Assembly (NCBI GenBank): GCA_903839405.1 | Contig: CAIMCD010000005.1 | Location: forward strand, 30,316-94,315 | Direction of reading: 5' to 3' | Length of the DNA: 64,000 nt | Source: an uncultured Chlorobiaceae bacterium | Lineage (GTDB): Bacteria > Bacteroidota > Chlorobiia > Chlorobiales > Chlorobiaceae | In this document: in pieces, positions 52,153 to 60,274 of the stretch | Layout of the letters: each line of letters opens with the position of its first letter | Numbering within the stretch: the first letter of the stretch is position 1 | Notes under the pieces: model-generated | The model's input: only the letters and a program-made list of their open reading frames with translations | Told to the model about the DNA's origin: nothing | The model's database searches: none | Translations under genes and position numbers: made by a program

Positions 52153-52719
52153 TCAGGGTTTTTCGTCTTTGGCGACCTTCATGCGCACGATTCTGGTGGG
52201 GTTGGACACAACGCCATTGTTGTACTCTGAACCGGCCTTGATTTTATCGACAAATTCCATTCCGGATACCACTCGTCCCCAAACCGTGTATTGCCCGTCG
52301 AGGAAGGGCGCTGGTGCGAAGCAGATAAAAAACTGGCTGTCGGCGCTGTCGGGGTCCGAGGTGCGTGCCATGGACAAGGTGCCGCGCAGATGCTTTTCGC
52401 GCGAAAATTCAGCTTTAAGCTCCTTGCCGGAACCACCAGAACCGTTGCCGAGCGGATCGCCGGTCTGGGCCATAAATCCGGGTATAACACGGTGGAATGG
52501 GAGGCCGTTATAAAAACCTTTGCGGGTCAACTCCTTGATGCGAGCCACATGGCGCGGGGCAAGAGCGGGAAGCATCTGGATGACCACCCGTCCGGATGGC
52601 AGGTCGAGATAGATCGTGTTTTCGGGATCGAGTGCCGGTGCGGCAGAAACAGAGAGGGGAAGAGTAGCGGCCAAAAGCCCCAACAAGAGAGCAAGGATTC
52701 GAAATGGTTTCTGCGTCAT
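52153..52719 (-). CDS. Periplasmic peptidyl-prolyl isomerase (cyclophilin)
   Basis: This 188-aa cyclophilin has a signal peptide (LALLLGLLAATLPLSVSAAPA). The active-site segments are FHRVIPGFMAQTGDPLGNGSGG, LSMARTSDPDSADSQFFICF and FLDGQYTVWGRVVSGMEFVD. It catalyses proline isomerisation in the periplasm. It stands alone, 280 bp from the next gene; that gap shows no gene (a 62-aa ORF there looks spurious). Confidence 0.92.
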   Translation of the reverse strand: MTQKPFRILALLLGLLAATLPLSVSAAPALDPENTIYLDLPSGRVVIQMLPALAPRHVARIKELTRKGFYNGLPFHRVIPGFMAQTGDPLGNGSGGSGKELKAEFSREKHLRGTLSMARTSDPDSADSQFFICFAPAPFLDGQYTVWGRVVSGMEFVDKIKAGSEYNNGVVSNPTRIVRMKVAKDEKP

Positions 52720-52999
52720 GAGGTAGTGGTTATAAGGTTGGATAACTCTCTTTTTTCAAGTATAGCAAGAATGCCGGGAGAAGCAATAAGCGAAGATTCA
52801 GCACCCTCTCCTGTTTGCAGCAAACTACTCTCCTTAAACCTTATGATCGTTTAGCTGAAAAGTATCTGCATTTGGATCGTAGTCTGACGGATGCGCACAG
52901 AAAAGCTCGCAATTTGCGACTAAATTTATTTTATTTTCATAACGAAGATTACGGAAAGAGTCGAGGCTTTTGTTCAACCCTTAACAGCTTATATAATCA

Positions 53000-53872
53000 A
53001 TGAAGAAAGTACTTGTAGCCGGTGCAACGGGCTATCTCGGTCGCTATGCGGTTCAGGAGTTCAAGAATCGTGGTTACTGGGTACGCGCCTTGGTGCGCAA
53101 CCCGGAAAAAGCCAAACAACCAGGGCCTTACTTTGCTCCCGCCATTGACACCCTGGCTGATGAGGTTTTTGTGGGTGATGCTACAAAGCCGGACACAATA
53201 GCCGAGGTATGTAGTGGCATCGACCTTGTTTTTTCATCGCTTGGCATGATCAAGCCTGATTTTGTGCATTCGAACTTTGACGTGGACTATCAGGGGAACC
53301 TGAATATCTTGAACCTAGCCCTGAAGGCAGGGGTTAAAAAATTCATCTACGTCTCGGTTTTCGATGCCCACCGGATGATGAACATTCCCAACGTTCAGGC
53401 TCACGAAAAATTTGTCAAGGAGCTGCAGGCCGCGAAGATAGAGAGCGCCGTTATCCGGCCGACCGGCTATTTTTCGGAGATCGGGCAGTTTGTTGCGAGA
53501 ACCCGCAAGGGATATATGCTGTGGGTTGGTGAGGGTTACCAGCGCTCGAACCCCATTCATGGGGCCGACCTTGCGAAAGTTTGCGTCGATGCGGTTGATG
53601 GAACGGAAAGAGAGGTTGGTGTTGGCGGCCCGGAAGTTTACACCTACCGGGAAATGGTTGATCTGGCTATCGAAATCGGAGGAACCGATCCGATTCTGCT
53701 TCCCCTGCCGAACTGGCTGGTTGAGGGTGCGGTGGCGGTGACCGGGCTCTTTAATCGCGATGTGCATGATGTTGCGCTTTTTGCCACGAACCTCAGCAAA
53801 ATGGACATCGTCGCACCGCAGCACGGAACACACCGACTGCGTGATTTCTTTACGCAGTGCAAAGCGCTCTGA
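53000..53872 (+). CDS. NmrA/SDR-like NAD(P)-binding protein
   Basis: This 290-aa atypical short-chain dehydrogenase starts MKKVLVAGATGYLGRYAVQE (NAD(P) glycine motif), with DATKPDTIAEVC and LVFSSLGMIKPDF (cofactor site), and PTGYFSEIGQF/HGADLAKV later. It lacks the classical YxxxK at the usual place, so it may be a regulatory or structural member. It is followed 31 bp downstream by a small helical protein gene. Confidence 0.82.
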   Translation: MKKVLVAGATGYLGRYAVQEFKNRGYWVRALVRNPEKAKQPGPYFAPAIDTLADEVFVGDATKPDTIAEVCSGIDLVFSSLGMIKPDFVHSNFDVDYQGNLNILNLALKAGVKKFIYVSVFDAHRMMNIPNVQAHEKFVKELQAAKIESAVIRPTGYFSEIGQFVARTRKGYMLWVGEGYQRSNPIHGADLAKVCVDAVDGTEREVGVGGPEVYTYREMVDLAIEIGGTDPILLPLPNWLVEGAVAVTGLFNRDVHDVALFATNLSKMDIVAPQHGTHRLRDFFTQCKAL

Positions 53873-53902
53873 TTAGAGTCATAAACATAGAACAACGAAT
53901 CC

Positions 53903-54217
53903 ATGCATACGCAACTACAACGCATTATTGAGCAGATCGAAACAGGGCAGTTTAAAGAGGCTTATGAGGCCCTGAAGCTGCTGAGAAAAGATCCGGCCCT
54001 TTCAGAGGAGATCGTGGAAGTCCTGGAACTTGCCACCATTGAAATTGGAGTAACCGAAAAACGCCGGCAGTTGGAACCGCAGGGCGGCTTTTATGCCAAA
54101 AGCGCGGTCTTGAGGTTGCAGGAGCTGTTAGGGGATCCGGACGCGGGCGAACGGCTGCGGCAGTTAAAGGAGCAGATGAACCTTGTTATTGATGCGCAGG
54201 TCAATAGCCGAAACTGA
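53903..54217 (+). CDS. Unknown 104-aa helical protein
   Basis: A small protein of two long helical blocks begins MHTQLQRIIEQIETGQFKEA and later has RLQELLGDPDAGERLRQLKE. It resembles a short TPR-like or regulatory protein. No family is known. It probably shares a transcript with the upstream NmrA-like gene (31-bp gap). Confidence 0.6.
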   Translation: MHTQLQRIIEQIETGQFKEAYEALKLLRKDPALSEEIVEVLELATIEIGVTEKRRQLEPQGGFYAKSAVLRLQELLGDPDAGERLRQLKEQMNLVIDAQVNSRN

Positions 54218-54331
54218 CCACTCTCCTCGCTCTCACCTCCTTGTATTTCGTTCTGCCACCTGAAATATAACCCGGCGCCGGAGAAGCGCCGGGAAGGTGT
54301 AAACGAAAGAACAGGTGTTGACGGAAAATAT

Positions 54332-54895
54332 TCAGTTCGGCTCGGCCGTGTTGATTTTTGAAATCTCTATCCGGTTGACCCATTTGACCAGACGGGGGCC
54401 GGTTACCCGGTCGTTGGTGCAGAAGAGCACAAAGGCTCCCTCCTTGTCAATCGGCTTGCCGTTCTCCTCAAAAACCAGCAGGGTGTTGTCGCCCGCCGCT
54501 CCATAGTAGAGCTCATCATACGAAAAGAGCACATTATAGTGGTCGGTTGAACGCACCATCACCGCATACTCACCGCGCTCGCGGGGGTTGGTTATTTGTA
54601 CTTTCGCCAGATTGAGAATGTCACGCAGGAGCACACCCTTGAAGCTTTTCAGGGTTTGCTTGGTCTGGCCTGAATCGCAGACGATGGCGCTGTTTTTTCG
54701 TTTTTCAACCGTCATCAGCTTGATGGAGGGGATGGTAATGGTAAAGGGCTTCTCCACCAGTCCGGAGATGGTTACGGTTTCAGAGGCCCGGCTGTCGGTT
54801 GCAGCTTCAGCACTCCCGCTCAAAAAGGGGAGTGCAAAGAGAGCGAGCAGGGCGTAGAGGAGTGATGCTGTTTTGTTTTTCATGCTGTTGTTCAT
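54332..54895 (-). CDS. Periplasmic molybdopterin-oxidoreductase-fold protein
   Basis: This 187-aa protein has a signal peptide (LLALFALPFLSGSAEA) and a small sulfite-oxidase-like domain: VTISGLVEKPFTITIPSIKL, SFKGVLLRDILNLAKVQI, YGAAGDNTLLVFEENGKPID and GPRLVKWVNRIEISK. It lacks the second domain of full enzymes and has only two cysteines, so it may bind molybdate or a molybdopterin-type ligand rather than catalyse. It lies 35 bp downstream of the TonB-dependent receptor on the same strand, so it is probably its periplasmic partner. Confidence 0.78.
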   Translation of the reverse strand: MNNSMKNKTASLLYALLALFALPFLSGSAEAATDSRASETVTISGLVEKPFTITIPSIKLMTVEKRKNSAIVCDSGQTKQTLKSFKGVLLRDILNLAKVQITNPRERGEYAVMVRSTDHYNVLFSYDELYYGAAGDNTLLVFEENGKPIDKEGAFVLFCTNDRVTGPRLVKWVNRIEISKINTAEPN

Positions 54896-54930
54896 CTGGT
54901 TTTAAGGTTGATCTTTGGGGTTAAATTGGT

Positions 54931-56931
54931 TTAAAAACTGTAGGCCATGGAGAGCACGCAGCTCCGTCCGGTTTCCGGGTAGCCTTCAACGATCTCATAG
55001 TTGCGGTCAAAGAGGTTTTCAACCGCCGCCTGTACCGACAGCGAGCGGTTCAAGGCACCATTTGCCCTCAGGTTGATGAGGCCATAACCGCCGGCGGTGA
55101 ACTTGCCGTCGCTGGTGCTGTAGCGTTTTGAGTTGTACTCGCTCTCAAAGATGACCCAGTTGCTTTTGTGGAGGAAAAACTGGAGATATCCGCTCACTTT
55201 GTGACTCGGAACATCGGTAAAATAGAGCGCCGGGTTGGTGTCGTTTTTCCGTTCGATATAACTGTAAACGCTGTATGTTTTTAGCCAGGTGGACGCCTGC
55301 CACTCGGCTGAGCATTCCACGCCCGTAAAGGTTGCTTTGCCGCTGTTTCTCGACTGGTAGACCCACCGGTTGTTGAGATAGGCTACATTATCGACCTGCT
55401 GAATAACGTCACTGAGCTTGCTCTGGTAGACGGAGGCCGCTATTTTCAGTTGCTCATAGGGCTTTATGCTGTAATCAAACCCATAGTTCCAGCTCTGTTC
55501 AGGGTTCAGGGCAGGGTTCGGCAAAGCGTTGCCCAGCTTGTAGCTGTAGCGGTCTTTAAGTGTGGGAAAACGGGTTGTTCTTGAGATGTAGCCGGTCACC
55601 TCCTGATGCTCCAGAGGACGACCCACCAGGGCAAGCTGGTAATTTGTGGCCTGGTTATCCTGAAGCGGAAAAGAGGTGATCGCCTTGTTTACGATATCCT
55701 CGGCTTTTTTGGTCATGCAGAGATCCCGCCGCACTCCGGCAATCACGGAAAACTCTTTGGAGGCTGCCCAACTGTTTTCAGCCGCTAGGGAGATGGTGTT
55801 ATCTTCATACTCTTTCGGCAAGTCCCCGGTGTTAGCGATCTCATTGTGCATGTCGTACTTTTCGTGCAGGGCCACCTTCAGGGTGTTGCCACGGAAGAGT
55901 TCAAAGCCGGATTCAATAGATCCACCAAAGGTTTTGTCGTCATACCGGCTTGAAAATGCCTTGGTTGTTTTTTGGGTGGTGTAGGTGGCATCATCATAGC
56001 TTTGCAGGGCGTTATAGTAGTTGTCGAAATAGAGCCGGCTTTTGAGGTAGCTTGTTTCACCCAAAGCCTTTTTGCCGATCAGGTAGAGGCTCGACTTGTC
56101 CCAGTCGGAGTATTTCCAGTAGCGGATTGGCTGCGCTGGGTTTGAACCGGTATAGACCGGAATCCCTTTGACGGCATGTTGCGCGTCGAGCGTTATGGAG
56201 TACTCATCACCGCTGTTCGGTGTGTAGCCGATCTTCACTGTGCCCTTGAGATCTTTGGTTGCCGAGTTATCCCTTGAGCCGCCATCTTCATATTTTGTTT
56301 TGGCAAATGAGTTTGCGAGAGGCCAGAAGCTGCTGTTGAGGGTGGATAGGGTGCTTTGGGCATACCAGGAGCCTTGATTGGTGCCGAGGTTGAGGGTTCC
56401 GAATTTCGATGCAATCCGGTCGTTGCCAGTGGCAATGCCTCCTCTCAGGCACCCCTCGAACTGTTCCTGAGGCTTCCGACTGACCATATTAATGGCTCCA
56501 CCAAGGGTGTTCGGGCCGAATAACACGGAGGTATATCCTTTTGAAACCGTGATTTCCGAGAGAGTGAAGGTGGTAAAGCGGTTCGGATCGACGTACCCGT
56601 CGTAGGGCACATAGAGCGGTACTCCGTCCAGATAGAGTGGCACCTGACGCATGTCAAACCCCCTGACATAGATCATCCCCTCATTTCGCCCGCCAACATT
56701 TCCCACGGTTATTCCGGGAAGCAGACCAGCCGCCTGCGTGATATTTTTTTTGCCGAGCTTCTCCATCTCATCGGCCGTAACGCTCTCTTTGCTGCTCTTT
56801 TTACCGGTTACCGTTATCTCGCCGGCCGTAAAGACCGTTATGGTGCTTGTGGCTGAATCCGCTACTGGTTCAGCGGCTGAAGCCCGTTCCGAAATGGCAA
56901 GCAGAAGAGCGAGAAGAACTACTTTTTTCAT
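54931..56931 (-). CDS. TonB-dependent outer-membrane receptor, ModE-box associated
   Basis: This 666-aa receptor has a signal peptide (LALLLAISERASAAEP), then a TonB box-like ITVTGKKSSKESVTADEME, a plug domain with YVRGFDMRQVPLYLDGVPLY and GPNTLGGAINMVSRKPQ, and a beta-barrel ending in the terminal Phe (LSMAYSF). Two ModE boxes lie within ~160 bp upstream. The regulated ligand is therefore likely molybdate or a molybdophore complex, an inference that needs testing. A 35-bp gap separates it from the periplasmic protein gene. Confidence 0.9.
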   Translation of the reverse strand: MKKVVLLALLLAISERASAAEPVADSATSTITVFTAGEITVTGKKSSKESVTADEMEKLGKKNITQAAGLLPGITVGNVGGRNEGMIYVRGFDMRQVPLYLDGVPLYVPYDGYVDPNRFTTFTLSEITVSKGYTSVLFGPNTLGGAINMVSRKPQEQFEGCLRGGIATGNDRIASKFGTLNLGTNQGSWYAQSTLSTLNSSFWPLANSFAKTKYEDGGSRDNSATKDLKGTVKIGYTPNSGDEYSITLDAQHAVKGIPVYTGSNPAQPIRYWKYSDWDKSSLYLIGKKALGETSYLKSRLYFDNYYNALQSYDDATYTTQKTTKAFSSRYDDKTFGGSIESGFELFRGNTLKVALHEKYDMHNEIANTGDLPKEYEDNTISLAAENSWAASKEFSVIAGVRRDLCMTKKAEDIVNKAITSFPLQDNQATNYQLALVGRPLEHQEVTGYISRTTRFPTLKDRYSYKLGNALPNPALNPEQSWNYGFDYSIKPYEQLKIAASVYQSKLSDVIQQVDNVAYLNNRWVYQSRNSGKATFTGVECSAEWQASTWLKTYSVYSYIERKNDTNPALYFTDVPSHKVSGYLQFFLHKSNWVIFESEYNSKRYSTSDGKFTAGGYGLINLRANGALNRSLSVQAAVENLFDRNYEIVEGYPETGRSCVLSMAYSF

Positions 56932-56946
56932 GGTCTTATTCTGTTT

Positions 56947-56974
56947 TTCGTTATAGTAAAAAGTATATAACGAA
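56947..56974. promoter_or_regulatory. ModE box 1 (promoter-proximal)
   Basis: TTCGTTATA (56947-56955) and TATAACGAA (56966-56974) are perfect inverted arms with a 10-bp centre, total 28 bp. This is the architecture of the ModE operator (arms CGTTATA/TATAACG). It ends 16 bp upstream of the receptor start, so ModE binding here would block transcription. Confidence 0.7.
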
Positions 56975-57063
56975 GATTAAATAAAAATCAGCCGGCACGC
57001 CATCTTCTTGGGATGGTTGAAGGTGTGTCACTGAGACAAGCACTGCCGGATTCGCAGAAGTTA

Positions 57064-57091
57064 ATCGTTATATATTAAAAGGTATAACGAT
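57064..57091. promoter_or_regulatory. ModE box 2
   Basis: ATCGTTATA (57064-57072) and TATAACGAT (57083-57091) are perfect inverted arms with a 10-bp centre, again 28 bp. The arms match the E. coli ModE consensus ATCGNTATA closely. It lies 133 bp upstream of the receptor start, between it and the ferredoxin gene. Confidence 0.75.
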
Positions 57092-57150
57092 GGTTAAAAA
57101 AAAGTTGTGTGCTATCTTGCCAGCTTTGATAGCACACAACTGTTCAATAA

Positions 57151-57459
57151 TCAGTTTATCAGGTGCGCTTCGCAGGCTTCACCCTCTTCAAGGGCTTCAA
57201 GAATTTCGTCGATCTTCTCTTCGCTGTCAATTTCGCCATACCAGAAGTTTTCAGGATAGACCACCACAACCGGCCCTTTTTCGCAGATGTTGAGGCATCC
57301 GGTTGCTGAAACCGCAACGTCGGTCAGGCCACGATCCGAGAGCTCGCTTTCAAGGTAGGGGATAAGGCTGAGCGACTCTTTTTTGTGGCAGATACCCTGT
57401 GGTGTACCCTGTGCACGGAAGCTTGCGCAGACGAAAATGTGATGTTTTGGTTTGTCCAT
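57151..57459 (-). CDS. Thioredoxin-like [2Fe-2S] ferredoxin
   Basis: This 102-aa protein has the four cluster cysteines of the thioredoxin-like ferredoxins: C11, C24, C55 and C59 (spacing 12, 30, 3) in HIFVCASFRAQGTPQGICHK and ATGCLNICEKG. It lies 171 bp after nifB and probably carries electrons for nitrogen fixation or cofactor assembly. The family is found next to nifB in other Chlorobi. Confidence 0.9.
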   Translation of the reverse strand: MDKPKHHIFVCASFRAQGTPQGICHKKESLSLIPYLESELSDRGLTDVAVSATGCLNICEKGPVVVVYPENFWYGEIDSEEKIDEILEALEEGEACEAHLIN

Positions 57460-57528
57460 GATGGTTGTTTCGTAAGTGTTATGGTTAATTATTTTTTTAC
57501 CTGTTAATAATCGTTATCGACCGTTATC

Positions 57529-57556
57529 GTAGGGGCGAAAAATATTTCGCCCCTAC
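57529..57556. terminator. Hairpin between nifB and the ferredoxin gene
   Basis: GTAGGGGCGAAA and TTTCGCCCCTAC form a perfect 12-bp stem with a 4-nt loop. Next to it are tandem CGTTATCG units (57511-57528). No T-run follows on either strand, so it may be a processing or decay signal rather than a full terminator. Confidence 0.45.
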
Positions 57557-57630
57557 ATAATACCACGTCAATATCTTGTCAACGCGCCATCAAAACCACA
57601 CTAATCAATCAGTTGTCCATTGTCCATTTT

Positions 57631-58905
57631 TCACCCACATCCGCCGCCGGTGCCGCTGCAGCTTGAGCCGCAGGCGTGGATCTGGCTGCTTTTCATCAGG
57701 TGTTTCAAATCCTGGCCGGTAAAGATGCCGTAGACCGCCTCCTCGATGATTCCTTCCAGCACCAGAACCTCGATGCCGTTGGCCTGCATGACCTTTTTGG
57801 GTGAATCACCCGCGCCATTGACCAAGAGTGCCCTGCAATCGCTGAGGGTGTCGGCCAGTGCTTTCCACCGCTCCTGACCACCACCGGCCGGAGGTGCAGT
57901 TCTTGAGCCGACCAGCACACACTCCTGGCTTTCCGCGTCGAGAGCGTAAATCAAAAACCGGTCGGCCTCGCCAAGATGCTGGTTGATCAGCACCCCTTCC
58001 AAACTGCTGACCGCAATAAAAGGGCGGAACTCATCCGGGTTTTTCGGCAGGGCCGCCGCTTCGGCAAGCTTCTGCATCATCTCTTCGCTGTTGATTTCAC
58101 CGATAATACCGACTGCATCGGCACGGCAGCGGGCGCAGTGTTTCATCTGCGGCAGATACTCGCTTGTAGCTTTCTGGATTTCTGCAACCACTTCCGCCGA
58201 AGGCTCCACAATGTTTTCAAACACCGTCTCCGTTGTGCTGTAGTAGGGCATGCAGTTCAGGATATCGGCTCCAAGTTCGGCCACTTTCCGGGCGACCTCA
58301 ATCACATGGGTGTCGTTGATGCCTGGAATAATAATGGAGTTCACTTTGGCCGTCACACCCAGCTCCTTGAGTCGTTTCAACGCTTCAAGCTGTTTGTCGA
58401 TCAGCAGTTTGGCGGCATCAAGGTCGCGGTACATCTTTTTGTTGTGCCGCACCCAGGCATAGATCTCCGCTCCGATTTCAGGATCGATGGCGTTGATGGT
58501 GATGGTGACATGGCTCACCTGCAGCTCGGCCAGTTCATCAATATAGGGGAGCACATCGAGTCCGTTAGTTGCCACGCAGAGCAGCATTTCGGGATATTTT
58601 GCCCGAACCAGCCGGAGGGTTTCCATGGTCTCGTCCGGGTTGGCAAAGGGGTCTCCGGGGCCGGCAATGCCCACAACGGCAATGTTCGGCGAGAGGATCA
58701 TGGCCTGATCCAGATAGTGCATCGCCTGCTGTGGCGAGAGAATCTTGCTCGTCACGCCGGGACGGTTTTCGTTCATGCAATCGAATTTCCGGTTGCAGTA
58801 GTTGCACTGGATGTTGCATTTCGGAGCAACAGGGAGGTGGATGCGCCCGAAGGTGTGACGGGACGAATCGTTGAAACAGGGGTGGTTTTCGATTTTCAAT
58901 GACAT
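57631..58905 (-). CDS. nifB: NifB radical SAM cofactor-assembly protein fused to a NifX-like domain
   Basis: This 424-aa protein has the radical SAM motif CNIQCNYC (C30, C34, C37) and the segments NENRPGVTSKILSP and GIAGPGDPFANPDE of NifB. After residue ~290 a NifX/NafY-type domain follows (PFIAVSSLEGVLINQHLGEA, VLVLEGIIEEAVYGIFTG), ending in a Cys/Gly tail (HACGSSCSG...). NifB makes the NifB-co cluster for FeMo-co. ATG 58905 is preceded by GGAGG. NifN ends 14 bp upstream. Confidence 0.95.
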   Translation of the reverse strand: MSLKIENHPCFNDSSRHTFGRIHLPVAPKCNIQCNYCNRKFDCMNENRPGVTSKILSPQQAMHYLDQAMILSPNIAVVGIAGPGDPFANPDETMETLRLVRAKYPEMLLCVATNGLDVLPYIDELAELQVSHVTITINAIDPEIGAEIYAWVRHNKKMYRDLDAAKLLIDKQLEALKRLKELGVTAKVNSIIIPGINDTHVIEVARKVAELGADILNCMPYYSTTETVFENIVEPSAEVVAEIQKATSEYLPQMKHCARCRADAVGIIGEINSEEMMQKLAEAAALPKNPDEFRPFIAVSSLEGVLINQHLGEADRFLIYALDAESQECVLVGSRTAPPAGGGQERWKALADTLSDCRALLVNGAGDSPKKVMQANGIEVLVLEGIIEEAVYGIFTGQDLKHLMKSSQIHACGSSCSGTGGGCG

Positions 58906-58918
58906 GGTGTTCCTCCCT

Positions 58919-60274
58919 TTACATGTATGTGTAGCCAATTGATGAAGCATTCTGCCGCTGTTCGATCACGGTGTTGACGATCCGGTCAAAGAGCTCCTGG
59001 GTACCACGGTAGCCGATATGGTGCGCTCTTTGTCCGCCAAACCGGTCGTGAATCGGAAATCCGATTCTGATCAGCGGGATATTGTTTTTGCGTGACATGG
59101 TGTAGCCTTTGCTGTTGCCGATCAGAAAGTCCGGCTGCAGCACTTTGGCCTCATCCTCGATATCGACAAAGTCAACCCCTTCACGTATCTTGATTTCCAG
59201 CTCATCCATCTCCGGAATAAGCTCCTTGATCCTCTCTTTCAAGAGTCCACTCTTTCCGCCCGAGGCGCAGAGCACCGGCGTGATGCCGATCTCCTGAAGG
59301 AAAGCGGTCATACCGACAACAAGATCTTCCTCGCCATAGATGATCACTTTTTTCTCGAAGATATATTTGTGACCGTCGGCATAGGCGTCAATCAGGCGGC
59401 GGCGTTCATCCTCATATTTTTCAGGACGCGCTTTGCCGGTAAGGGTTTCCAGCAGGGCGAAAAACTTGTCGCTCTCCTTGATGCCGATGGGGAGCGAAAG
59501 CTGGTGGCGCGGTACCCCGAAGGCCTCCTGCAGATAGCCGGCGGCCGATTTTGAAGCCTCAAGCGTTGAGCCGAACTCGATGCTTGCTCTCGCCGATCCG
59601 GCGGCCGTGATGGCGCTTGCCGGAGTGCCGCCGGGCGGGATGCGGTGGTACTCGCCCCAGGGGCCGCCATCCATGGTCTGCGAATAGTCGGGCAGCAGCA
59701 TAAAGGGCACCCCAAAATCGGTGAGGATCTCCTTGAGGTAGCGCAAATCTGCCGGAGAGACCATGTTCGGAAAGAGGTTGATCAGCTCCAGCTCCTCGGT
59801 GCCTTGCTCGGCCAGGGTTTTAACCGTTGCCCGCACGGCGGCATGAAAGCCGTCAATGTGGCTGCCCTGGTAGCTTGGCGTTGAGGCGTGAATCATGATC
59901 GGCAGGGGCGAGCCGTTCTTGTGCGCCTTTTTATAGTCGCGTAGTATCAGCGGCACATCATCGCCGATGGTCTCGGTGAGGCATGTGGTGGCTATGCCGA
60001 TGACATCAGGCTTGTACTGCTCGGTGACGTTTTTCAGGCCGACCTGCAGGTTATGGCTGCCGCCGAAGACGGCACTCTCTTCGTGAAAGTTTGATGATGC
60101 AATGTCGATCGGCTCTTTGTAGTGGCTGATCAGATAACGGCGAATATAGGTGGCGCACCCCTGGGAACCGTGCAGGAACGGCACGCAGTTCTCTATACCG
60201 CGGAAGGCAAGGCACGCCCCGAGCGGGTTGCAGAGCTTGCAGGCGTTCTGTGTTGCGGTTTTTGCGTGTTTCAT
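58919..60274 (-). CDS. nifN: NifN, FeMo-co assembly scaffold subunit
   Basis: This 451-aa NifK-like protein starts MKHAKTATQNACKLCNPLGA. It has FLHGSQGCATYIRRY, SNFHEESAVFGG and TTCLTETIGDDVP, lacks NifK-type P-cluster pattern and contains ASTPSYQGSHIDGF. The ATG at 60274 overlaps the nifE stop as ATGA, so translation is coupled; a longer frame upstream lies inside nifE. With NifE it matures FeMo-co. Confidence 0.94.
   Translation of the reverse strand: MKHAKTATQNACKLCNPLGACLAFRGIENCVPFLHGSQGCATYIRRYLISHYKEPIDIASSNFHEESAVFGGSHNLQVGLKNVTEQYKPDVIGIATTCLTETIGDDVPLILRDYKKAHKNGSPLPIMIHASTPSYQGSHIDGFHAAVRATVKTLAEQGTEELELINLFPNMVSPADLRYLKEILTDFGVPFMLLPDYSQTMDGGPWGEYHRIPPGGTPASAITAAGSARASIEFGSTLEASKSAAGYLQEAFGVPRHQLSLPIGIKESDKFFALLETLTGKARPEKYEDERRRLIDAYADGHKYIFEKKVIIYGEEDLVVGMTAFLQEIGITPVLCASGGKSGLLKERIKELIPEMDELEIKIREGVDFVDIEDEAKVLQPDFLIGNSKGYTMSRKNNIPLIRIGFPIHDRFGGQRAHHIGYRGTQELFDRIVNTVIEQRQNASSIGYTYM

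Noticed and set aside
52815..53003. 62-aa ORF before the NmrA-like gene
   Set aside because: No start signal or conserved feature; likely a chance frame.
57508..57528. Tandem CGTTATCG units as a ModE box near nifB
   Set aside because: The units are direct repeats rather than inverted arms with the 28-bp layout.
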